Source: RYN-230 sp963814645
Lineage (GTDB): Bacteria > Actinomycetota > Actinomycetes > Streptosporangiales > Streptosporangiaceae
Assembly: GCA_963814645.1 (NCBI GenBank)
Contig: CAWFDX010000009.1
Location: forward strand, 124,001 to 188,000
Direction of reading: 5' to 3'
Length of the DNA stretch: 64,000 nt
Both the position numbers and the translations under genes were made by a program. The notes beneath the pieces were generated by a model. The model was not told where the DNA came from. It saw nothing but the letters and a program-made list of their open reading frames with translations, and did no database searches. Of this stretch, positions 32,549-40,475 are shown one piece after another (the first letter of the stretch is position 1; the number at the start of each line of letters is the position of its first letter).

Positions 32549-33300
32549 CGGCGGCTGACCCAGCGGGCCCCGGCCCGGCCACACCGGATTCAGGGACCGC
32601 GTCGGTACCGGCCGGGCTGGTCACCTCCGTGGTGGACCTGGTGCACACCGGGCCGGTGCACCTCGGCGCGTACACCATCGCCGAGCTCACCGCGGTCGAT
32701 GCGATCGTGGACTTCCTGGAGGCCCGGCCGTCCGACGAGGTACTGGCTGAGGCGGTGCGCTCGCTCGCGGCCCGCCAGCTGCTGGTGGCCGGGCCGCCCG
32801 GGGATCAGGTCCAGGTACGCGGTGACCTGGGCATCGCGGTCGTGTTCCAGCAACGGGCCCGGATGGTGCTGGACGCCAGGGTCACCGGCACCGAGCCGGG
32901 CGAGCCGTGGCGGATCCTGCTGCTCCCGCAGCCGGAGCGGATCTGCCTGGTGGTCCGGATCGACACGCTCGGCGTGCACGAGCTCGGCCTGTACCCGCTG
33001 GAGGAGGCGCTCCGGATGGTCAGCGCGCTGCTGCCCCGGGGATCACGGGCGGACAGCGACCCAGGGATCGACGCCGATCAGGTGCTCGGCACGGCCGAGC
33101 GCACCGCGCTGGTCACCGTCACCCGGTACACCGCTGAGGGATCGGCTGAGATCGCCGGGGACAGCACCGACCTGGTGCTGGCCCGCCGGGACGGCCGCCT
33201 GCATGTGTTCCGGCGCGACCCCGCGGACCGCGGCAGGCTGGCGCCCAGCCCGCCGGACGGCAAGAACGTCCGGGAAACGCTAGCCAGCCTGCTGGGCTAG
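32545..33300 (+). CDS. Unknown protein translationally coupled to its upstream partner
   Basis: 251 residues from ATG 32545, which overlaps the upstream TGA. The start at 31888 of a longer frame would lie inside the upstream gene and is rejected. The fold seems alpha/beta with LTSVVDLVHTGPVHLGAYTI-like and WRILLLPQPERICLVVRID strands and a C-terminal beta-rich part (ALVTVTRYTAEGSAEIAG, LVLARRDGRLHVFRR). I know no family for it. No secretion signal is visible. Confidence 0.72.
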   Translation: MTAADPAGPGPATPDSGTASVPAGLVTSVVDLVHTGPVHLGAYTIAELTAVDAIVDFLEARPSDEVLAEAVRSLAARQLLVAGPPGDQVQVRGDLGIAVVFQQRARMVLDARVTGTEPGEPWRILLLPQPERICLVVRIDTLGVHELGLYPLEEALRMVSALLPRGSRADSDPGIDADQVLGTAERTALVTVTRYTAEGSAEIAGDSTDLVLARRDGRLHVFRRDPADRGRLAPSPPDGKNVRETLASLLG

Positions 33301-33346
33301 CCGCGGCCAGGTAGGCCGCGGGCCAGGCCGCCACGGCTGGGCCTAC

Positions 33347-33676
33347 TCAGGGCTGGCTGCTGAGCCCCCGCCCCGCCCGGGCGCCAGTCGGCTGCCAGGC
33401 CGGCGATGGGCCGGTCGGCGCGCCACCGAATCTCCGGTACCCGGGGTCCGCCAGCGCCGCCCCGGCACTGCCCTGGCCACGCCGCTCCCGGCGGGCCGTC
33501 CAGCGCTCTGTGCAGCTTCTGGTGTCCTGGCAATACCACCGCACGTCAACGCACGCGCTGCCGCCATCGGCCACCATGCTGCTGGCCGGCTGCCGGGTCC
33601 CGCACATCCAGCAGGACTGCACCCCCGCGGATCGCATCGAGGGGTAACCCAGCCGCTCCTCGTCAGTCATCGTCAC
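33347..33676 (-). CDS. Small Cys-rich protein with a putative zinc-binding knuckle
   Basis: 109 residues from GTG 33676, five bases after GGAGG. The conserved core is CWMCGTRQPASSMVADGG followed by SACVDVRWYCQDTRSCTERW: C-x2-C, one Cys, then C-x5-C. The same core is common in short actinobacterial proteins of unknown role. After residue 65 the sequence becomes low-complexity, so the true end may be nearer and lost by an indel. A metal-bound redox or regulatory role is possible. Confidence 0.62.
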   Translation of the reverse strand: MTMTDEERLGYPSMRSAGVQSCWMCGTRQPASSMVADGGSACVDVRWYCQDTRSCTERWTARRERRGQGSAGAALADPGYRRFGGAPTGPSPAWQPTGARAGRGLSSQP

Positions 33677-33830
33677 GCTCACCTCCGGGCGTCAATCGGC
33701 CGCCAGCCCAGCCTCCCCGGGGCGCGCGGCACGAGTCAGCCCAGGAAATCCGGCTGACTCAACAACCGACCCCAGGCAGTGTGGCACGGCAGAGACCGGT
33801 CGGTCCATCCCAGTGCGGCAGACTAACCCG

Positions 33831-34463
33831 GTGGGCAGTGCATTCGCTAAGCAGATCAACGACCTGGACGAGGCCGCGTTCCAGGCGCTCTACGGGCCCT
33901 GGGATCCGCCCGAGCCCGCCCAGGTCGCCGCGCTGCTCGCCGGGTCCGGGGTGCGGTGGTGGATCGCCGGCGGCCGGGCCGCCCGGGCGGGCGCGGCGGC
34001 GCGGCAGCACGAAGACACCGATATCGCGGTCCAGCTCACCGACCTGGCCCGCCTCCGGGCGCACCTGTCCGGCTGGCACCTGTGGGAGGCCAACAGCGGC
34101 ACGCTGCGGCCGCTGCTGCCCGGTGACACGCTCACCCCGGGCTGCGAGCAACTCTGGGCCCGCCGCGACGCGCGGCACCCCTGGCAACTCGACCTGCTGC
34201 TGGACCGCAGCACGGCGGAATGGGTGTTCAAGAAAGACAGCCGGGTCCACCTGCCCTGGCCGCGGGCGCTGCACGAGGTGGACGGCGTGCCCCATCTTCG
34301 CCCGGAACTGGCCCTGCTGCACAAGGCACACCTGGACCGGCCCAAGGACCGCGCGGACCTGGCCGCGGCCCGGCTCGACCCGGCGGCGCGGGCCTGGCTG
34401 GCCGACACCCTCGACCTGCTCGGCCGCCGCGACTGGGCCGCCGCCACCCGGGCCGGCGGCTGA
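33831..34463 (+). CDS. Nucleotidyltransferase-fold protein (ANT/LinB-like)
   Basis: About 210 residues from GTG 33831; GTG 33813 is an alternative. The motif VRWWIAGGRAARAG followed by HEDTDIAVQLTDLARL is the GG...D-x-D pattern of pol-beta-type nucleotidyltransferases, and WQLDLLLD supplies a third acidic group. It resembles small antibiotic or aminoglycoside nucleotidyltransferases and the antitoxin-like uncharacterised group. Substrate is unknown and resistance should not be assumed. CAGACT six bases before the GTG suggests a leaderless start. Confidence 0.75.
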   Translation: MGSAFAKQINDLDEAAFQALYGPWDPPEPAQVAALLAGSGVRWWIAGGRAARAGAAARQHEDTDIAVQLTDLARLRAHLSGWHLWEANSGTLRPLLPGDTLTPGCEQLWARRDARHPWQLDLLLDRSTAEWVFKKDSRVHLPWPRALHEVDGVPHLRPELALLHKAHLDRPKDRADLAAARLDPAARAWLADTLDLLGRRDWAAATRAGG

Positions 34464-34511
34464 CCGCCGCCGCAGCAACTCCGGCCGGGCGGCCGGCTCA
34501 GCGGTCCGGCC

Positions 34512-34756
34512 CATCTTCCGGTGCCCGACCGTGTCGGCCAGCCGGCCGCCGAACGCGAACAGCGCGGCCAGCGACAGCAGGTAGGCGTTGACCACCTACT
34601 GCACGCCGGTGCTGGTCAGCCCCAGTTCCATCTGGATCTGCGGCACCGCGATCGACACGATGGTCTGGTCGATGAAGGTCATCGAGACGGCGAAGATCAT
34701 CGCCGTCAGGACCAGCCCCTTGGACCGGCCGCCGGAAGCCCCCCCCCGGGTGTCAT
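34512..34756 (-). pseudogene. N-terminal remnant of a DHA2-type MFS transporter
   Basis: From ATG 34756, with GGAGGTGATC directly upstream, the first helices of a 14-helix drug exporter are readable: LVLTAMIFAVSMTFIDQTIV and SIAVPQIQMELGL, then VVNAYLLSLAALFAFGGRLA and DTVGHRKM. Three lesions are visible: a run of nine G after ATGACACCC leaves the ATG out of frame by one base; a TAG (34596-34598) replaces the Trp of GVQWVVNAY; and the rest of the gene after GHRKM is missing. This is a clear pseudogene. Confidence 0.8.
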
Positions 34757-34806
34757 GATCACCTCCGTGCTGGGAACCGTTTCCCGGACGCCCGCCCGAT
34801 AACCCT

Positions 34807-34842
34807 TCGACAGCTTGCCCGCCCAGTTGCTCTAATCGCCAG
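34807..34842 (+). promoter_or_regulatory. Leaderless promoter of the aadA-like gene
   Basis: TCGACA (34807-34812), 18 bases, TCTAAT (34831-34836), then six bases to the GTG at 34843. No ribosome-binding sequence is present. Confidence 0.55.
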
Positions 34843-35631
34843 GTGGACCCGCCGCAGCCCACCAAATTCCCGCAACTGAACGCCATCGTCGCCGAACTGG
34901 CCGAGCGGGCCGCGCGGATTCTCGGGGCCAACTTCGTGGGCGCCTACCTGCAGGGGTCATTCGCGGTCGGCGACGCGGACATGCAGAGCGACTGCGACTT
35001 CCTGATCCCGGTGCGGCACCAGGTCAGCGCGGCCCAGGAGGCTGGCCTGCGGGCCATGCACGCCGGGTTCCCGGACTGTCCGGAGCACTGGGCGCAGCAC
35101 CTGGAGGGGTCCTATCCGCCGCTGGCCGAATTGCGCACGCTGCACGGGCTGGGCCGGAAATGGCTGTACATCGACCACGGCTGGCGGGAGATGCAGTGGT
35201 CCACGCACTGCAACACCGAGGTGGTCCGCTGGTCGCTGCGCGAGCGCGGCGTCACGCTGGCCGGCCCGGACCCGCGCACCCTGGTCGACGAGGTGCCCGC
35301 GGCGGTCCTCCGGGCCAGGATGCGCAGCTACGCCCGCGAATTCCTGCCCGACATGCAGGCCTGGATCGGCCTGGACGTGGCCTGGGGGCAGCGGTACACG
35401 GTCACCACGTACTGCAGGATGCTGCACACACTGCACACCGGCCAGGTCACCTCCAAGCGGGCCGCCCTGCTGTGGGCCCGGGACGCGCTGGATCCGGAGT
35501 GGTCCAGGCTGATCCAGCAGGTCCTCGACGACCGGCCACTGGGCTGGGCGGACGGCGCCCCGGCCCGGCCCGGCAGCGCCGCCCGCACGCTGGCCTTCGC
35601 CCGCTACGCCCAGGCCCGGGCCAGCGGCTGA
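34843..35631 (+). CDS. Nucleotidyltransferase with DUF4111-like C-terminal domain (AadA-like)
   Basis: 262 residues from GTG 34843. The N-terminal nucleotidyltransferase motif is FVGAYLQGSFAVGDADMQSD followed by CDFLIPV (GS-x-D-x-D). The C-terminal domain has TVTTYCRMLHTLHTGQVTSK and AALLWARDALDPEW, the DUF4111 pattern of AadA/ANT(9)-type aminoglycoside adenylyltransferases. The catalytic acidic residues are present, so it may adenylylate an aminoglycoside or another hydroxylated molecule. Chromosomal actinobacterial homologues are usually uncharacterised. Confidence 0.82.
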   Translation: MDPPQPTKFPQLNAIVAELAERAARILGANFVGAYLQGSFAVGDADMQSDCDFLIPVRHQVSAAQEAGLRAMHAGFPDCPEHWAQHLEGSYPPLAELRTLHGLGRKWLYIDHGWREMQWSTHCNTEVVRWSLRERGVTLAGPDPRTLVDEVPAAVLRARMRSYAREFLPDMQAWIGLDVAWGQRYTVTTYCRMLHTLHTGQVTSKRAALLWARDALDPEWSRLIQQVLDDRPLGWADGAPARPGSAARTLAFARYAQARASG

Positions 35632-35647
35632 GCCCGCCCAGCCCTGG

Positions 35648-36793
35648 TCAGCCGGATGCGTCCCGGACCGCGACCTGGCTGATGAACGGCAACGGCACAC
35701 CGAGGCTGCCCACCTGGCCGGTACTGGCGTTGACCACGCGCACCGCGCCGACGTCGGTCACCACGAACAGCCACCGGCTGTCCGGCGACCAGGCCATGGT
35801 CTCGTTGTCGGCGTCCTGGCTGACCGGCAGGCTGAGCACCCGGTCGCCCCCGGACCGCAGGTCGAGCACGTGCAGGCTGAGCTGGCTGGCCCGGCTTAGC
35901 TCGAGGATCGCAGCCGCCGCGCCGTCCGGCGCGATGAGCCCGGGCGGCCAGGGGGTCAGCGCGGCGTGCGGCAGCGCCGGCCCGGGCAGCGTCCGCTGTG
36001 CGCCGGTGGCGCTGTCCACCACCACGGTGTGGCAGTGCTGGTGGTGGCCGGGGCAGCTCACCGCCAGCCAGCGGCCGGGCCCGACCGCCAGCGGCTCCAG
36101 GCTGAGCCGGTGCAGCCCGCCCGGCCCGGCGTCGAAGGTACCGCTGTTGCCGGTGAGCAGGACACCCCCCGAGCCGTCAGCCGTGGCGGTGAGCGGCAGT
36201 GGGCCGCCGGCGGGCAGCGGCACCGAGGCCAGCCGGGCGCCGGTCAGCCCGGTCAGCGTCAGCGAGGCGCGCCCAACGCCGGTGGTTAGCACCCACACCT
36301 GCCCTGGCCGCGGCCCGGGCAGCGCCGGGCCGCCCTCATTGAGCAGGCCAGAGAGCCCGCGCGGCGCCTTGCCGTCGGGCACCCGGTAGCCGGGCACGTA
36401 ATCCAGCGGCCGGATGATGGCCTGGTGCGGGTCGATCAGGAACGACACCGGCCCGCTGCTGTCCAGGGCGGGGACCCGGGTCCAGGTGACCCGCCCGGTG
36501 GCCGGCTCGACCGCCACCATCCCACCGGGACCGCGGCCGAACAGTTCCCATCTCGCGGTCGCCCCGAGCAGGCGGTGACCGAGCTCAGTCACGGTGACTG
36601 CGGGATGCGGGGCGGGCTGGCGCGGCTGCCCGGGCTGGGTGACCAGCACGACTACCGCGGCCACTGCGGCGGCCGCGCCAAGCAGCAGCCACCCGGCCCA
36701 GCGGGGCGCCCGGCTCGGCGGCTTTCCCGGCCGGCCCGGACGACCTGGCCGATCCGGCCCGCCGAAGCTGATCAGGTCCTCGTCCGGGTCCAT
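35648..36793 (-). CDS. Membrane-anchored beta-propeller-like protein
   Basis: 381 residues from ATG 36793. A Gly/Pro/Arg-rich cytoplasmic segment (GGPDRPGRPGRPGKPPSRAP) precedes one helix (WAGWLLLGAAAAVAAVVVLV). An extracytoplasmic domain of about 310 residues follows, with propeller-like repeats: GGMVAVEPATGRVTWTRVP, WLAVSCPGHHQHCHTVVVDS, LHVLDLRSGGDRVLSLP and ETMAWSPDSRWLFVVTDVG. The last two resemble TolB/WD40 blades. Function is unknown, perhaps sensing or binding at the envelope. Confidence 0.8.
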   Translation of the reverse strand: MDPDEDLISFGGPDRPGRPGRPGKPPSRAPRWAGWLLLGAAAAVAAVVVLVTQPGQPRQPAPHPAVTVTELGHRLLGATARWELFGRGPGGMVAVEPATGRVTWTRVPALDSSGPVSFLIDPHQAIIRPLDYVPGYRVPDGKAPRGLSGLLNEGGPALPGPRPGQVWVLTTGVGRASLTLTGLTGARLASVPLPAGGPLPLTATADGSGGVLLTGNSGTFDAGPGGLHRLSLEPLAVGPGRWLAVSCPGHHQHCHTVVVDSATGAQRTLPGPALPHAALTPWPPGLIAPDGAAAAILELSRASQLSLHVLDLRSGGDRVLSLPVSQDADNETMAWSPDSRWLFVVTDVGAVRVVNASTGQVGSLGVPLPFISQVAVRDASG

Positions 36794-36913
36794 ACCTCAT
36801 CATCAGCCAGGCAGAGTCGCAGGCAAGCCCGCAAGCCCGGGCAAACCTCTGTATCCGGTATGAACCGGGCTGCCATCCGTTCGGCGCTGGCCTGCGCGGG
36901 TAGGCACGCGGCC

Positions 36914-37681
36914 ATGGTCACCGCGCTAAACCCGCTGAGTACTACCTCGCTGCTGGCCAGCCTGGGCACGCTCGGCGTCTTCCTGGTCATGTTCGCCGAG
37001 ACCGGGCTGCTCATCGGCTTCTTCCTGCCCGGCGATTCGCTGCTGTTCACCGCCGGGCTGCTGTGCACCGGCACCGTGTCACACGCTGCCCACCTGTCGC
37101 TGCCGCTGGTCATCCTGGCCGCGGCCGGCGGTGCCCTGCTCGGCGCGCAGACCGGCTTCTACATCGGCCGGGCCGGCGGGCGCCCGCTGCTGCACCGGAC
37201 CAGGAACCCGTACCTGCGCACCGGGGCCGAGCGCTCGGCCCGGCTGCTCAACCGGTACGGGTACGGCAAGGCCATCGTGCTGGCCCGGTTCATCCCGGTG
37301 GTCCGCACCGTGCTCAACCCGCTGGCCGGGGCGCTGGACGTGCCGACCGGCACGTTCACCATCTGGCAGGTGGCTGGCGGCCTGGTCTGGTCGGCCGGGG
37401 TCACCCTGGCCGGCTACACGCTGGGCTCGGCCATCCCCGGCATCGACACCTACCTGCTGCCCGCGATCGCCGTCATCGTGGTGCTCTCGCTGATCCCGAT
37501 CGGCGTGGAGATCTACCGCACCCGGTCGGCGATCCGCCGCGATGCCGCGGCGGCCCGGGACGACGACCAGCCGGACGCCGGCCATCATGACCCAGGTGAG
37601 CAACGACCGGGAGCGGCTGCGGACCACGTTCGAGTCAGCCGCGGCGAGTTACCAGCAAGCCCGCCCCGACTATCCCGCTGA
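36914..37681 (+). CDS. DedA-family membrane protein
   Basis: About 255 residues. ATG 36914 begins MVTALNPLSTTSLLASLGTL, the normal DedA N-terminus; ATG 36860 is possible. Family motifs are FAETGLLIGFFLPGDSLLF, GAQTGFYIGRAGGRPLL, the G-x3-E/ARFIPVVRTVLNPLAGAL box and WQVAGGLVWSAGVTLAGYTL. DedA proteins are needed for membrane homeostasis and recycle undecaprenyl phosphate or lipids. The last 95 bases overlap the next gene; one restored base would end it at a TGA overlapping that gene's ATG, so the tail after about residue 225 is doubtful. Confidence 0.87.
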   Translation: MVTALNPLSTTSLLASLGTLGVFLVMFAETGLLIGFFLPGDSLLFTAGLLCTGTVSHAAHLSLPLVILAAAGGALLGAQTGFYIGRAGGRPLLHRTRNPYLRTGAERSARLLNRYGYGKAIVLARFIPVVRTVLNPLAGALDVPTGTFTIWQVAGGLVWSAGVTLAGYTLGSAIPGIDTYLLPAIAVIVVLSLIPIGVEIYRTRSAIRRDAAAARDDDQPDAGHHDPGEQRPGAAADHVRVSRGELPASPPRLSR

Positions 37682-38411
37682 GCTGTATGACGAGCTGATC
37701 CGGCTGGCCGGGCTGCGGCGCGGCGGCCGGTTGCTGGAGATCGGCTGCGCCACCGGCAAGGCCACCATCCCGCTGGCCCGGCGCGGCTTCCGGGTCACCT
37801 GTGTCGAGCTTGGCCAGGAACTGGCCGCGCAGGCCCGGCGGCAGCTGGCCGGCTGTCCCGGGGTGACCATCAACGACGGCGCATTCGAGACCTGGCTGCC
37901 ACCAGCTGGCGTTCAATATCAATTGGTGTTCGCCGCCACGGCGTGGCATTGGCTTGATCCGGCGCTGCGGTACCGGAAGGCGTGGGATGTGCTGGCCCCG
38001 GACGGTCACCTGGCGTTCTGGGCCGCGGAGCACGTGTTCCCGGCGGATGGCGATCCGATCTTCGACGAGCTCCAGCCGGTCTATGACGAGATCGGTTCCC
38101 CGCACCCAGCGGGCAAGCCGCTGCGGCCGCGGCCCGGCGGGCTGGCGGACAGCCGGGCCGAGATCGAGGCCAGCGGCCTGTTCGGCGACGTGGTCACCCG
38201 GCAGTTCGACTGGGCGGTCAGCTATCCGGCCGAGGAGTACATCGGGCTGCTGGACACGTTCTCCTCGCACATCGCGCTGGCCCCGTGGCAGCGGGACCGG
38301 CTGTACGGCGAGGTCCGGCGGCGGCTGGCCGCGCGCCCGGACGGCCGGCTGCTGCGGCACTGGGAGGCCGTGCTGCACGTGGCCCGCCGCCTCGGCCCGG
38401 CCGCGGGCTGA
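37587..38411 (+). CDS. Class I SAM-dependent methyltransferase
   Basis: 274 residues from ATG 37587 (MTQVSNDRERLRTTFESAAA). Motif I is LLEIGCATGKATIPLARRG, then VTCVELGQELAAQARRQL, with motif IV YQLVFAATAWHWLDPALRYR and LAPDGHLAFWA. The phrase FESAAASYQQARPDYPAELY is typical of actinobacterial small-molecule methyltransferases. The acceptor is unknown. It probably forms a two-gene unit with DedA. Confidence 0.88.
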   Translation: MTQVSNDRERLRTTFESAAASYQQARPDYPAELYDELIRLAGLRRGGRLLEIGCATGKATIPLARRGFRVTCVELGQELAAQARRQLAGCPGVTINDGAFETWLPPAGVQYQLVFAATAWHWLDPALRYRKAWDVLAPDGHLAFWAAEHVFPADGDPIFDELQPVYDEIGSPHPAGKPLRPRPGGLADSRAEIEASGLFGDVVTRQFDWAVSYPAEEYIGLLDTFSSHIALAPWQRDRLYGEVRRRLAARPDGRLLRHWEAVLHVARRLGPAAG

Positions 38412-38423
38412 GCCGGGCCGGGC

Positions 38424-39212
38424 TCACAGGTCAGGCAGGCCCAGGTCCAGGTTGGGCCGTTCGATGCCGCCATCCACTTCGAGGATCTTGCCGGTAATGT
38501 AGCTGGCCGCCGGGGAGGCCAGGAACAGCACCGCGGCGGCCACCTCGTCCGGGTCGCCGATCCGGCCCAGCGGGGTCGCCTGCTCCATCTGCCCGCGCAG
38601 CGTGTCGTCGGTGAGCACGATGTCCAGCGCGGAGGTGGCCACCGCGCCGACCGCGACCGCGTTGACCCGGATCCGCGGGGCCAGGTCGGCCGCGGCCAGC
38701 CGGGTGTAGTGGGCCAGCGCCGCCTTCGCGGTCCCGTAGGCCAGGTAGCCGCGGCCCGCGGTGCGGCCGACCGCCGAGGTGATGCTGATCACGGCCCCGC
38801 CGCCGGTAGCCAGCAGCGAGGGCACTGCCGCCTGGGTCAGCCGGTGCGCGGTACCCACGTTGAACTGGAACGCGTCGGCCATATGCCGGGGCTTGGTGGC
38901 CAGGAACGGCCGCGGCATCGCGCCGCCCACGTTGTTCACCACGATGTCCAGCCGGCCGAACGCGGCCAGCGCGGTGTCCACCAGCCCGGTCATCGCGTCC
39001 AGGTCGGCCAGGTCGGCCGGGACGGTCACCGCCCGGCGGCCGGCCTGCTCGATCTCCCGGGCCACCTTGGCCAGCTCGGCCTCGGTCCGGGCGGAGATCA
39101 GCACGTCGGCCCCGGCCTGGGCCAGGGCCACCGCGGTGGCCGCGCCGATGCCCCGGCCCGCCCCGGTGACGACAGCCGCCTTACCGGTCACCCGGAATCG
39201 ATCAAGGATCAT
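38424..39212 (-). CDS. SDR-family oxidoreductase with a KstR-type box upstream
   Basis: 262 residues from ATG 39212 (MILDRFRVTGKAAVVTGAGR). The cofactor motif TGAGRGIG, NNVGG and the catalytic Ser...YGTAK (ISITSAVGRTAGRGYLAYGT AK) are complete, as is the C-terminal ASPAASYITGKILEVDGGIE. Sequence style is that of FabG-like 3-oxoacyl or steroid dehydrogenases. Promoter: TTGGAA-N18-TAGGCT ending eight bases before the ATG, overlapping the box TAGAACACGTTCCA. A role in lipid or sterol oxidation under a TetR-type repressor is suggested, not shown. Confidence 0.88.
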   Translation of the reverse strand: MILDRFRVTGKAAVVTGAGRGIGAATAVALAQAGADVLISARTEAELAKVAREIEQAGRRAVTVPADLADLDAMTGLVDTALAAFGRLDIVVNNVGGAMPRPFLATKPRHMADAFQFNVGTAHRLTQAAVPSLLATGGGAVISITSAVGRTAGRGYLAYGTAKAALAHYTRLAAADLAPRIRVNAVAVGAVATSALDIVLTDDTLRGQMEQATPLGRIGDPDEVAAAVLFLASPAASYITGKILEVDGGIERPNLDLGLPDL

Positions 39213-39219
39213 GCCGGCC

Positions 39220-39249
39220 AGCCTAGAGCACAACTAGAACACGTTCCAA
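39220..39249 (-). promoter_or_regulatory. Promoter of the SDR gene with a TetR/KstR-like operator
   Basis: On the minus strand, TTGGAA (39249-39244), 18 bases and TAGGCT (39225-39220) stand seven bases before the ATG. TAGAACACGTTCCA (39235-39248) matches the TnnAACnnGTTnnA pattern known for KstR of mycobacteria and overlaps the -35. Confidence 0.55.
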
Positions 39250-39324
39250 TTCCGCCCCACCTCCGGATCCTTCCCAACCACGCAAATGTTTCAGCCGCGC
39301 CGCCAGCGCACGGGAGGCCGCCGC

Positions 39325-39372
39325 GTGGATGTTTCAGCCATACGCACCGGTGCGCGTGGCTGAAACATCCAC
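39325..39372. terminator. Perfect 16-bp hairpin between the deacetylase and SDR genes
   Basis: GTGGATGTTTCAGCCA (39325-39340) pairs fully with 39357-39372. The 16-base loop itself contains the palindrome CGCACCGGTGCG, so the stem can extend inward. ATGTTTCAGCC also occurs alone at 39286-39296. There is no U-tract. It lies just after the stop of the leftward deacetylase gene and is probably its terminator. Confidence 0.6.
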
Positions 39373-39401
39373 ACGGTCGAGGCCCGAGCGCGGCGCGCGG
39401 G

Positions 39402-40475
39402 TCAGCGGGCGGCGGCCAGGAGGGCGTCGGCGCGGGTGAAGCGGAAGCCGCGGTCCAGCAGGCCCTCGATGACCAGCGGCAGCGCGGCCACGGTCTGCGA
39501 CCGGTCGCCGCCGCCGTCGTGCATCAGGATGATCGTGCCCGGCCGGGTCTGCATCAGTACCCGGCCCGCGATCAACGCCGCGCCGGGCCGGGCCCAGTCC
39601 GACGGGTCCACGTCCCACAGCACGATCGGGCTGCCCCGCTCGCCCAGCCAGCGCAGCACGTCCGGGCTGCGCGACCCGTACGGCGGCCGGAACAGCCCCG
39701 GCCCGGTCCCGGTCCGGGCCGCCCGGCTCACCGCCTCATCGGTCCGGTCCAGCTGCTCGGCCAGCTGACCGCGGGTCAGGTCGGGCAGGAACGGATGCGA
39801 CCAGGTGTGGTTGCCCAGGCCATGCCCGGCCGCAGCCATCCGGGCGATGTCCGCCGGGTGCGCGCTGGCCTGCAGCCCGACGCAGAAGAACGTGGCCGGC
39901 ACCTGGTACCGGGCCAGGATGCCGAGGATCTGCCCGGTGTACGGCGGGTTCGGGCCGTCGTCGAAGGTGAGCGCGACCTCCGGTGCCGCGCCGGCCGGGG
40001 CCTGGCGGCTGCCGTGCCGGGCCAGCCGCCCGGCTTCGGCCAGCGCGGCGGCCTCCGCCCGGCTGCCAAGGACCCCGGACCGGCTCTCGGCGCCGCGGCC
40101 GGTCAGCGTGCCGCCCTGGTCGGTCAGCCTGGTCAGCGCGGCCAGGTCACGCCAGGCCGCCTCGGCCAGGGCATCGGCCGGGACCGAGCCGAGCAGCGGC
40201 CGGCCGGGCAGCAGCCACGGGTCGGCGCGGTAGACCGGCAGCCCGGCGGCCCGCAGCCACCCGTCCAGCACGCCGTTGGTGCTGTCCACTACGGCCACCA
40301 GCGGCCGGTCCGGGCCCGGCGCCAGGCCGGCCAGGTAGCGGGTGAGCTCGCCGCCCTGGCCCGGGCCGAACCGGGCCAGCGGCCGCACCGGCTGGCCGGC
40401 CGCGTCCAGCACCGCCACCTCGAAGCCGCCCGCGGTCCACGCGATGCCGGCGTAGCGCCCAGCAGGCTCAGCCAT
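39402..40475 (-). CDS. NodB-type polysaccharide deacetylase with an RNase-H-like N-terminal domain
   Basis: 357 residues from ATG 40475, overlapping the upstream stop by 8 bases. Residues 1-115 (YAGIAWTAGGFEVAVLDAAG, PLVAVVDSTNGVLDGWL, GRPLLGSVPADALAE) look like an ASKHA/RNase-H-fold module. Residues 165-357 are a NodB domain with VALTFDDGPN, GNHTWSHPFLPDL, LFRPPYGSRSPDVL, VLWDVDPSDWA and IILMHDGG. It keeps the DD and HxxxH metal site and the RPPYG motif. NodB enzymes remove acetyl groups from chitin- or peptidoglycan-like sugars. No signal peptide is seen, so it may act in the cytoplasm on imported sugars. Last gene of the leftward operon. Confidence 0.85.
   Translation of the reverse strand: MAEPAGRYAGIAWTAGGFEVAVLDAAGQPVRPLARFGPGQGGELTRYLAGLAPGPDRPLVAVVDSTNGVLDGWLRAAGLPVYRADPWLLPGRPLLGSVPADALAEAAWRDLAALTRLTDQGGTLTGRGAESRSGVLGSRAEAAALAEAGRLARHGSRQAPAGAAPEVALTFDDGPNPPYTGQILGILARYQVPATFFCVGLQASAHPADIARMAAAGHGLGNHTWSHPFLPDLTRGQLAEQLDRTDEAVSRAARTGTGPGLFRPPYGSRSPDVLRWLGERGSPIVLWDVDPSDWARPGAALIAGRVLMQTRPGTIILMHDGGGDRSQTVAALPLVIEGLLDRGFRFTRADALLAAAR

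Noticed and set aside
36425..36913. Extended N-terminus of the DedA protein
   Set aside because: This part is antisense of the propeller-protein gene on the other strand and lacks hydrophobic segments. DedA homology begins near the ATG at 36914.
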